Of a stretch of 64,000 nt of DNA, positions 54,768 to 64,000 are shown in pieces (the stretch's first letter is position 1; the number at the start of each line of letters is the position of its first letter). A program made the translations under genes and the position numbers. The notes below the pieces were generated by a model. It saw only the letters and a program-made list of their open reading frames with translations. It was not told the DNA's origin and made no database searches. The stretch lies in contig BFEA01000136.1 in NCBI GenBank assembly GCA_003427395.1, positions 2,304,504 to 2,368,503 of the forward strand, written 5' to 3'. The stretch is from Chara braunii (lineage: Eukaryota; Streptophyta; Charophyceae; Charales; Characeae).

Positions 54768-57700
54768 ATGCCGGAAGGCGAAGAAAAGACAATGACGATC
54801 GATGACCTCGTCGAGGTCTTGGACAGGCGAGAGAGAATGGTCAGTAATGTACCTAAGGTTGACACGTTCCACTTTGACGGGGAGCGAGTCTCCGAGTGGT
54901 TGGACAAAGTGGATTAGGCCCTGGTGGGATTGGCAGACGAGGTGAAACTTTAGCGAGTACTAAGATTTGTACTTCATATCCACCACTCTGAAGTATAGAA
55001 GGTTATCGACGCGGCCAATGGTAGTTGAGACCGCTATAAAGAGGCTATGCGAAGGAAGTATAGGCTAGGGGATGGAATGCTGACGACCACTGATCTGGAA
55101 GCCATGAATCGGGACGACTTCACAACAGTGGGAGCCTTCTTGCAGGCATTTAAGAAGAAAGCAAGGAAGGTTCATGGGGTCTTTGAAGACGCTTTGTGTG
55201 CGATCTTCTTGGGGTTGATTACGGCTTCGGAGGCATCCGAAATAACGAGTCATGGGGTAGCAGGTAGGGCCAAACTCACCTGGGACACCATCGACAGAGG
55301 TGTAGCAAATGGCAGCCTGGACCAGGTTGAACAATACCAAATGCGCCAGCAGAGGCAGAAGAGGAAAGAACGGGATGCTACGGCCTCGGGAACCCCTGGG
55401 GTAAAGAGGATTATTAAGGATACGCTCGCAGAACTGGGGTATGGTCAGGACGAGGTGATACAGAAGAGGGTGATAACTTCTGTCCAAGGAAGAGGGAAAG
55501 AGGTGGTGAACAAAGAAGTCGTTCAACCGGACTGGGAAGAGGAGGAACCTGTGCCTGTGCACCTTACAAAAGCACAGAGGATACTACGCAACCAGGCGCA
55601 GGGAGGACAAGGCACTGGGAAGGGTCAACTACAGCAGGCGGCAGCGCCGGCCGCCGCATCAAATATAGCTGGCCCGTCCAACAGTGCCAGGGCCCCACTG
55701 GTATTGATGCTACCACAAGGGCAATGGGTGTTTAACCCCGCGCCCTCATGGAGCGGGCAGAACGCAGGAGGGCAAATTGTGCCATACGTAAACCTGCAGA
55801 ACACTGCGCCGTCCCCAAGTTACCCGGCCACGCAGGCCCAACCCATGGCACCACCCCCATAGCCCACGCCATCACAAAATAGTGTGGCAGGGGATGGAGG
55901 CCAGGGTCAGAGGGGCCAAGGGAATGGTGGTAGGGGTGGAGAAAGAGGACGTGGAAGGAATGGTGGTGGACGAGGTGGTGGACAGTGGGGTAACCAAGGT
56001 AGTCAGAATCAGGGGACTCAAGGTCAGTGGAACCAAGGTGGACAAGGTGGTGGCAGAGCGTATTTTGATTGGAGGACGGCAATATGTCAACACGGTGATA
56101 AGAAAGGACATACCATCCGATTCTGCAACCAACGAAGGGACAGCGAGAGAGAAGGGTTAGTCTATTCAAGTATGGATGGGCATATGTTCGACCAATTCGG
56201 AGAAGAGATAGACCATAAGATCCCAGGTGGGGTTAGAGCGGAGGCTCTAAGGAGGAGAACGGCAGGAGGGCCACCAACACCTCCGGCAGTATTCCGGTTG
56301 TGGCAAGAGAAGGAGGGTCCTCCAATAACAGTGGAAGAGATTGAAGAGGATGAAGGAGGGCATCTGCAGACGGCGAGTGAACGGGTGAAGGAAGAGTCTG
56401 TGGTTAGGGAGGTGGAAGACGAGGAGGAAGCTGAGGACAGCTCGTCGATCATGGACCTCGTCGCCAAGATGGAGAACTTGTGGGGGAAGATGGGAAGGTA
56501 CCAGCAGGAGCTGTAGGATATCTGTGGGGAGGTGAAAGAGTGGGAGGGTAGCCTCCCCATGGTTTATTTGCTGGATACTGACCCCGAGGCAAAGCCAGAA
56601 CGCCAGAGCTACCCCAATGTAGCTTTGGTGGGGTCGGGCGCACGACCAGGGGGATTGATAAGGCCTCCTATGGCACAAAGGAGGGTGGTGCCCGCAGCCC
56701 GAACGAGAAGTCAAGAGGAAGATGGCCCAAGTCAGAAACCTCTACAAAAGGAGCCAGAACAAGAAAGGAGGAAAGAGGCTGTGGAGGTGGAGGATGACAG
56801 TGAGGATGAGGAGCAGGACGAGAGGCTCCGCCGTGAGGAGGATGAAAGGGCGGAGCAACGCGCCAAGAAGAGAGGGGTCAGAGAGGACCCTGAGCCAGCC
56901 TTGCGCGATACGGCGCGGAAGAAAAAGAAGTACGCGGTTCGATTGGAAGAAGGTTTTGATGTTGAAAGTGTGATCGACCGTCTGCTGGAGGGCCACAATG
57001 ATTTGTTGACCCTAAAAGAAATTTTAGCCTCTGCACCCCGGCTCCGTGACAGTCTGAAGGCAAGATTATCGAGGCGATTGATACCCAACGTATTTTTGGG
57101 TACTATATTGCCAAAGGAGATGGAATGGGTGGAGCCACGCACAAAAATGGACTGGAAGTGTGTAGCCTGTGGAAGGATACCACTGGTAGTGAAAGGCACC
57201 AAGGCCTCCGCGATGGTAGATACAGGCGCGGAGATGAACATTATTCGTGAGGAAGATGCCATTAGATTCGGTCTGGATATAGACCGATCTGATTGCGGCA
57301 TCTAACATGGTGCCAATTGCAAGGCAACGTTTTACGACGCAGTTTCGAACGTGCTGTTAGAAATTGGGAAGGTAAAGGCCAGGGCGTGCTTTTTGGTTAT
57401 GGCCGATGTGGATCATGGCCTTCTCCTAGGGAGGTCTTTCTTAAGTCGGATAGAGACCCTGATGTTTAACAAACATGACGGTACTCTGATCCTTCTGATC
57501 TGCGATCCAGCCTGTGGTAATTACGAGGTGATTACCTGCATTAACACAGGGCCGCACAATATAAGAAACAAACTCAGTCCCCGTTCCTTCATAGTTAAGG
57601 AAATGGAAGAGGAGCGACGATGGATCCACATGGAGGTGGAAGCAGAAGAGAAAGGAGAGGCGTTCGCTCTCAGTTTGGCGGACGTGGATAAGGCGATGGA

Positions 57701-57911
57701 TTTAGTGGCAACCCACGAAATGGCGGATCCAGATGTCATCCAAGCTCTGAGAGAGCAAGTTTTGGAATGTCCCCAGGTGGGCGAGCTAGAGCTAGTCTAT
57801 CGACTACCTGGTGGGAGAAGAGGACCGGCAGTGATGCAGGCCCAAGCTGTGAGCCAGCCTTTTCTAAGGGAAGGCTCAAGCAGGGCTCCAAAAGGCGGTA
57901 CAAAATGGTAG
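54768..57911 (+). pseudogene. E3 gag-protease
   Basis: From ATG 54768 the frame is maintained for 3.1 kb with no frameshift but with seven premature stops: TAG 54915, 54951, 54996, TGA 55026, TAG 55860, 56514 and TAA 57303. Capsid-type N-terminal text is FHFDGERVSEWLDKVD, RVLRFVLHIHHSEV, DRYKEAMRRKYRLGDG. A Gly/Gln/Arg-rich segment precedes a zinc knuckle whose second Cys is Gly (CQHGDKKGHTIRFC, ~56086-56127). The protease has MVDTGAEMN (DTG at 57219-57227) and GLLLGRSFL. It overlaps pol by about 150 bp in the -1 frame. Confidence 0.88.
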
Positions 57912-60900
57912 ATAAGAAGTGCCGCTCAGTTCTTGTCCTCGTTACAAAGGATGAAGCATTTTACTACGAGGAGGAACGAGAGCTGATACGACAAATGAAA
58001 GAACAAGCCGCATCAGGACCGTGTCGTATCAACGAGGAGACTGAAGGGAAGTTGATCATAGGGGAGTCAGACTTCCTACGGCCACAAGAGAAGGCGTTGA
58101 TGCTGGAGCTGATAAAAAANAAGCATNGAGCTTACGCGTTCAACGATGAGGAGAGAGGGAGGTTGGACGTGGATAAGATCCCCATGATCCGGATTCACAC
58201 NGTGCCGCATGAACCTTGNAATTTGCGAGGGGCACGGTATCCGAATCCTGGCGAAGAGCGGAAGGTGGTGGATTATTTGGATAGTAAAATACGAACACAC
58301 GTCGCCGATTATTCAAGTGGACCATACGCAAGCCCTTGGTTTTATTTTATCAAGCCTAATGGGACTTTGCGTTGGGTCCAAGATCTGCCACGGCTGAATG
58401 CGGTAACTATGCGTGATGCGGGAGGTTTACCTAATGCGGACGCCCTATCCGAGTCGGGTGCTGGGAGACCTATAATATCCATTATAGACCTCTATTCAGG
58501 GTATAACCAATTTCCGGTCTACCCGCCAGATAGGCCAGTGACGGCCATGGACACGCCGAGAGGGTTAATTCACATGAATGTGGCGCCGCAAGGGTGGACG
58601 AATGCAGTGGCCATGGTTCAACGTCACATGATCCGGGCCATGCAGACAGTCAGCCCAAGCATTACGCAGCCGTACATCGACGACTTGGCGGTAAAAGAGG
58701 CTAGAGAGAAGGAGTGTGAGGAAGTCTTGCCGGGGGTTAGGCGTTTTGTGTGGCAGCATATTCAGGATCTTGACAAAGTCCTGAGTTTGCTAGAGGAATA
58801 CAACCTTACAGCAAGTGGACCTAAATCTAAGCATTGCATGAAGGAAGCGACCATTTTGGGCTTTGTCTGTAATGAAGAAGGGCGTCGGCCTGACATAAAG
58901 AAGACAGATAAGATCATAGAATGGCCGGTACCCTTTCAGTCTGTTACGGACGTTAGAAGTTTCCTCGGCACATGCGGGTTTTGGCGTACTTTCGTCAAGA
59001 ATTTTGCCGCTAAGACTGAGCACTTAAGAAAGCTAGTTCGTGAGGATCAGGAATGGATCTGGGGTAGGGAGCAAGAGGAAGCAGTGGCCAGAATGAAGGA
59101 GGAGTTTCGGGAAGGAGGATTGGGCTTGGGAGCACCCGACTACGATGCAGTGGAAGGAAGGCCGCTCATAGTGGAGACAGATGCAGGGCCAACTGCTCTA
59201 GGTGGAGTTCTTATCCAGGCGGATGCAGAAAACAAGGAGCGACCTTTAAGATTCGAAAGTCGGACTCTTAATTCTACTGAGAGGAATTACTCGCAGTTTA
59301 AGAAGGAGACCCTCGCAGTGCTCCATTGTCTGAGCATCTTCCGAAATTATATTTTTGGTAGAAGGTTTGTACTAAGGGTTGATCCTACTGCGCTAGCCTA
59401 CTCTTTGAGGAACTATATCCCATCGGATTCTACAGTTGCCAGATGGCTGACATACATCTGGATGTTCGATTTCAAGTTAGAAAGGATTCCTGGGGATAAG
59501 AATAGGGCGGATGGGCTAAGTCGAATCGACTGGGATCAAAAGCAGGATGAGGCAGAGGAAACGACGCCCCCAGTCGATGGCTTTTTGGAGGAAGAGGAAN
59601 ATGTAAGACTCCACATCAATGAGTGGTCTTTGCGCCTGCCTAGTTNCATCTGCTATCCCATTTGGATGACGCCAAAGGGGTATGAGCGGAAGGCGGAGTT
59701 GGTACTCAAGCCCTTTGAGGAAGAAGATCCGTGGNGTGGTAAAGATGTNGGGTGGATGNTGAAGTTGGCGCTGGCCNGAACTNACAGCATGGTGGACGAT
59801 CTTCATACAATAGAGGAGGGACCAGACAAGGTAGAACGACACGAGGAGTTGATGGGAGGAATGTACCTCCTTGTTAACACTCTGCTGCAAGGGAACTGGG
59901 ATCAGGTGAACCTGGTCGACCAAGGGGAGCTGCCAGAAAGCTACGACGATGAGTTTGAGGAAGGGGAGATAAAGGAGGCTTTCCATGCAGAGGAGTATGA
60001 CGGGATCTACCTAGAGCTAGGGCTCCTTCTATCTTCTGAGGTGAGAAACAGAGACGCCAGCGAACGTGCGCAAAGGATGAGACATCTCAACTTGGTGAGA
60101 GACGACCATCTTTTTGCGAAAAGACAAGCGGGGAATCCTAGGAGGGTCGTATGCGGCAGGAATCGGCAGATAGATATTATAGTTGCGCTTCATGATGGCA
60201 TAGCAGGTGGGCATTGAGGGGTTAGGGCCACCTATGCAAAGATAAGCGAGCTATACTACTGGGAAGGGATGATGGAGATGATTAGCCAGTTCTGCTGCTC
60301 ATGCATACCCTGCCAGGAAAGGTCATCTCAACGACCGAGAGAGCCTCTACACCCTGGGCTGGAGAGGGAAGTAGGTGCAGTGGTCCACCTCGACTTATTG
60401 TTTATGCCAACTGGGGAGCAAGGCCATAACTATATCTTCGATGCGCGAGATAACCTGTCCGGGTTTGTTGATGGACGGGCTATTCGCAACAAGACTGGAC
60501 CAGTCTTGGTAAGTTGCATCGAGGAATACTACCTACGCTACCCTTTTGTCAAAGAGTTTGTGATGGATAGAGGGTCGGAATTTACCTGCCAAGAGGTGCA
60601 GGATTTGCTGGCAAGGTATGGGATTATGGCCAACTACACTACGGCCGCACACCCCCAAGCTAATGCGCCAGTTGAAAGAGGCCATAGCACCATCACGAAC
60701 CTTTTGGCTAAGTGGACTGAGGACAGGCCCAATCAATGGCCAAAGTACCTGAGAGCGGCATTCTTTGTCGAGAATATTACAGTAAAAAGGACCACGAAGT
60801 ATTGTGGTACGGGAGACACGCAACCTTTCCCATTGAGAGCTTTCTGAAAACCTGGAGGCATAAGGATCTGGAAACCAATCTGTCAGTTGAGGAGTTGCTT

Positions 60901-61238
60901 GACATTCGGGCGCGGCAGATTGGAGCCATTGAGGAGAGGATTTAGGAAGCATCTAATCAGATGGAACAAAGCCGCATGGAGGATAAAGCTCGATGGGACC
61001 AGATGGCGCATTAAGGAAGGTGCCGCAGCAAGTAGGGGACGTGGTGCTGCTGTATGACTCATCCTTGGAGAAGCAGTGGTCCAAAAAGTTGGATAAGAGG
61101 TGGCTAGGGTCGTATCGGATCGCACGCTGCGGGGATTTTGGGGCCTATCAGATTGAGGAATTGGATGGGACAGGATGGAAGGATTGGATCTCAGGATCAA
61201 GACTGAAGAAGTTCGTTGCCAGGGAAGAGGTGAGATAG
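57767..61238 (+). pseudogene. E3 pol: reverse transcriptase, RNase H, integrase
   Basis: Open from 57767 to TGA 60215 (816 codons). RT shows SPWFYFIKPNGTLRWVQDLP, IIDLYSGYNQF, APQGWTNAV, YIDD (58673-58684), GFVCNEEGRRP and SFLGTCGFWRTF. RNase H shows VETDAGPTALGGVL, KKETLAVLHC and GDKNRADGLSRID. An acidic spacer of ~150 residues follows. Integrase shows a zinc site (HDGIAGGH past TGA, then CIPCQ), LDLLFMPTGEQ (first Asp), VMDRGSEFTC (second Asp) and QANAPVERGHS (Glu). Two frameshifts lie between ~60790 and 60990. The C-terminal module reads RWLGSYRIARCGDFGAYQI. Confidence 0.9.
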
Positions 61239-61460
61239 TGGACCCTGCCCACTATAGATGGTGATAAGTCGTAAAGTAGTGAGTCATAGATTAATGTGAT
61301 GGATGATGTTTAGAGGTTAGATTGATTGGCGGGTAGAATGCATGGATAGAGGTGGGGGTTAGTCTGCTCTGCGTGTGGTCTGGTTTGCGTGCTTATTTAT
61401 CCCATGGTGCGCCTGTTGTCCCTTTTCCTGATGCGCAGGTCTGACTTTTCGAAGACAGTC
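61239..61460 (+). other. Spacer between E3 pol and ORF3
   Basis: About 220 bp with no purine tract or LTR terminus that I can recognise, which argues that the element does not end here. Confidence 0.5.
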
Positions 61461-64000
61461 ATGCCGAGGGAAGGGGAGGGGCGACGACCACCTCAACGGC
61501 GTATGAGAGTTCCCAGGGATTTTGAGCGGCACCGGCCATACCTGAGAGATGCCCGCTTACGACAGAGACCTTTGGGGGCGCCTGGAGGGGTTGAGCGACC
61601 TCGACGAAAGCACACGCCGGTTTTCGATGATGATAACGTTGAGCTCTTTTTGGATTCCTTCCATGAGCACACGACACGGAGGAGATGGGGTGTGCGTGAG
61701 AGGATTCGACACCTACGAGGGGTAGGGCTTTTTGAGGAGCCCGTGACACGCATTCGAGAGGGGGCGGTGACCTGGGCAAAGGTGGAAAGGAGGATGCACG
61801 GGTTGAGGGTGACGCCAGTGGACCAGGATGGGGCACCTATTCGCCTACAGTACGGTAACGTGGATGAGTTTCTACCAGCTTATGAGCGATGTATGCGAGA
61901 TTTGGAGTACCCACGAGAGGAGTGGATGCAGGCGTTGCTCTTATGGACCAGGCCGGCGGAGAGAGCGATGGTTAGGCAGATCTGGGACAGAGCTGCTGAC
62001 TGGGAAGGCTGCCAAGCCCGTTTAAGGCGAGAGTTTCAGCGACCTGAGCCAGAAGGGCGAGGGCCCAAGCGGGAGGGGAGACAGGGGCCATGACCCTCAC
62101 CTATGGTAGTGGATGGCAGGCCGATTCGTCTGGCAATTGGGAACCAGGAGGAGTTCATCCCTACCTTTGAGCAGTTCATGCATGCCCAACAGGTCGTGAG
62201 AGACGAGTGGGCCAGTAGGCTGCCACTATGGACCAGGCGGGCAGACATACCTCTGGCAAGGCAGATCAAAGGCATGGCTCAGAACTGGGAGAGTTGCAGG
62301 GCTCACGTGTTGGCAGCATTTCGGAGACCAGAGCCACCCCAGCCTGAAGTCGAGAGGGAGCCGCAGGGTGAGAGGCCGAGAGATCCTAAGCCTGAAAGGC
62401 CTGTGACGTCTCGCGGAGGACGGAAGGCACTCGCTAGGCGAGAACAAGAGATGGAGATTGAGACAGAGGAGCAGGGAGCCTACCCAGAGTGTGGGATAGG
62501 GCCAGTGGTGTTCCCTCAAGGAACTTAAGGGGAACAGGGAGCATCACCACAGCACGATCAGGAGGAGGCACCACCATCTGGAGAGCCGCTACGAGAGTTA
62601 GAGGTACGCCTGGATGTCTCACAATGGAGAGCGCCACAGATGAGAGGTGGGCATGACGAGGCCCAAGGGCATGAGCCAGGGGAAGGGCCGAGCATGGAGG
62701 GCATGCGCACTGAGGGGGAAGTGATAGAGGTTGAGGAGGACACTCCACCTCAGACGCCAGCCGTTGGATTGAGATTGGGGAGCGAGACAGCGGAGGCTCC
62801 ACAGCAAGGACAGTCGTCGCCATTACCTCCAGATATGACGTCTCCATAAGAAGGGAGGACGGACACAGAGGGCGAGAGGGTAGATCGGAGGAGAGAGGCG
62901 ATTGCCTTGATTGATAGACATTTGACTGCTGACGTCCAGGAGTATCCTGACTTAGGGGGGCCAGCATCTACAGAGTCGCCCGGAGAGCCAACACTTATAG
63001 AGCCACCTCGAGAGCCACATCAGCCAGAGAGAGAGATGGAGGCTGAGATTTCAGCGAGAGCAGATGGCCGTATGAGAGAGAGGGTTCCGGCACGAGAGAC
63101 TGCCGAGGAGAAGCGGGCCAGGGTTAGGAGACGACTGCCAGAGATTTATGAGGAGAGGCAGAGATTGGAGGCTGCAGGAAAGCTCCCAGCCCCGCCACCC
63201 GCGTCACCACCCAGACCCTCGGGAGTGAGAGAGATGTGCGAGGAGTTCTTAAGCCAATACAATGAGAAGGTGGCATCCCCAGAGAGAGCGGGCTTTCAGA
63301 CGACCAGGGCAGTCAGCGAGTATCTGGATCGCAAGGTCCGCTTTCTAGCCAAGACCTCCTTTGATCGTTACTTGTTGATGGAGGCAGATCTGGCTGGCAA
63401 GAAGTTAAAGGAGTCAAGCCAGGGGGTACGATTGGAGACAGCTGAGGAGAAGATCCGGGAGCTCAAGGCATTGGTAGCCAAGCAGACCGTCATTATCGAG
63501 GACCTGAGGCAACGATGTGAGGGGCGAGAGACACCTGCCAGTACCAGGGATCAGGCAGGGTGCAGTCATCATGATGTCCAGGATGAGCCAGCACAGGGTC
63601 CACTTGAGAGGCCGACAGTGGATGAGCCTTCCCAAGAGCCAGCCATGGGGAAAGTTATGTTAGAGCTAGAGGAAGCAAGAGCAAGGAGGGAGGCAGAGAG
63701 AGAGGCCTTAGAGTTTAGGACTCCTACTGAACTTGCCACTCAGCCTGAGATCTCTTCTGATCCTGTGTTGAGATCCTCAGTACCTCATGTAGGGGACAGG
63801 CCACGGGATGCCATTAGTACGCAGACCTTGGGGTCAGATGATGGATCGATGAGCTTGCTCCTTGAGGCAGTCGACACTATGGAGAGTGTGGGAGGCTTAT
63901 TCTCACCAGAACCGGGAGTGGAGGAGCCTCGAGAGGATGGCTTGGATGTCATGATGGGGGGCGACTTTGAGAGCAGGCCTCAGAGATTGGATACGCCTGA
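61461..64000 (+). pseudogene. E3 ORF3: protein with three gag-capsid-like repeats and a coiled coil (runs off window)
   Basis: From ATG 61461 (MPREGEGRR) one frame continues for at least 846 codons with three internal stops (TGA 62091, TAA 62526, TAA 62847) and no frameshift; the last 383 codons are fully open. The first ~290 residues hold three related ~68-residue units at about 61614-61805, 61833-62037 and 62118-62325 (for example DDDNVELFLDSF, GNVDEFLPAYERC, GNQEEFIPTFEQF, each closing with a W-x-x-[CV]-x-x-[RH] helix). They resemble the N-terminal capsid unit of the element's own Gag (GERVSEWLDKVD...). A Glu/Pro/Arg-rich middle and a coiled coil (ETAEEKIRELKALVAKQ, ~63437-63510) follow. 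Function is unknown. It could instead be gag of an adjoining element, or a host gene. Confidence 0.65.

Larger units (their letters stand above)
54370..64000 (+). mobile_element. E3: divergent Ty3/gypsy retrotransposon with a third ORF (incomplete in window)
   Basis: PBS, leader (54389-54767, no ORF), gag-pro in one frame, pol in the -1 frame, then a long ORF3 that runs past the window end. The 3' LTR is not in the window. RT reads YIDD with a DLYSGYNQFPVYPPDRPVTA-type block, unlike the YLDD and [12 protein letters not shown] types of E1 and E2, so this is a separate gypsy lineage. There is no chromodomain; pol ends with a GPY/F-like module. The interior so far exceeds 9.6 kb. Confidence 0.85.

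Noticed and set aside
54915-62849. In-frame TAG/TAA at Gln positions as evidence for a reassigned genetic code
   Set aside because: The apparently intact host-like gene at 18637-21552 uses CAG/CAA for Gln for 971 codons without any in-frame TAG or TAA and ends at TGA. Stops also fall at Trp and Arg positions (TGG to TGA/TAG, CGA to TGA), which fits transition decay and not recoding.

Overview
The window is nuclear DNA from the green-plant lineage and consists mostly of transposable elements. Evidence for this is the plant-type tRNA-iMet and tRNA-Asp primer-binding sites of the LTR elements, their chromodomain-type integrase ends, U6 snRNA-derived sequences, a plant-style kinase module and abundant microsatellites. 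The repeat load and assembly gaps fit a large repeat-rich genome such as a charophyte alga (Chara-like). That identity is inferred from general resemblance and not proven. Only one gene looks intact and host-like.

Layout. 1-5.6 kb: diverged ~2.2-kb tandem units carrying three small palindromic MITEs. 5.6-5.7 kb: a retroposed U6 pseudogene with a 15-bp target duplication. 6.7-15.6 kb: complete minus-strand Ty3/gypsy chromovirus-like element (E1), with ~1.05-kb LTRs, PBS, PPT and a frameshifted gag-pol. 16.4-17.4 kb: solo LTR of a related family. 18.6-21.6 kb: single-exon gene for a coatomer-beta-prime-like WD40 propeller, a coiled coil and a kinase domain whose catalytic residues are degenerate. 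22.4-23.1 kb: two type-III hammerhead-ribozyme-like motifs bracketing a minisatellite, then a second U6-derived copy. 24.0-33.3 kb: plus-strand chromovirus-like element (E2) with a repeat-rich leader containing ten W-box motifs.

34.0-36.8 kb: minus-strand remnant of a third pol lineage (E4) with a PHD-type zinc finger between RNase H and integrase and with its protease/RT deleted. 36.8-43.5 kb: AT-rich, largely featureless DNA with one LINE endonuclease fragment. 43.5-50.5 kb: repeats, a third hammerhead-like motif, a gap and no recognisable gene. 50.7-64 kb: the 5' region, tRNA-Asp PBS, gag-pro, pol and a long extra ORF of a divergent Ty3/gypsy element (E3) that runs off the window end.

The retroelements carry the standard gag-protease-RT-RNase H-integrase order. 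E1 and E2 add a chromodomain-like tail. E3 adds a third ORF built from repeated gag-capsid-like units. Most in-frame stops in E2 and E3 fall at Gln, Trp or Arg codons and are explained by C-to-T or G-to-A transitions, as expected for methylated, silenced elements. The strongest candidates for something undescribed are E3 ORF3, the WD40-pseudokinase fusion and the hammerhead family.
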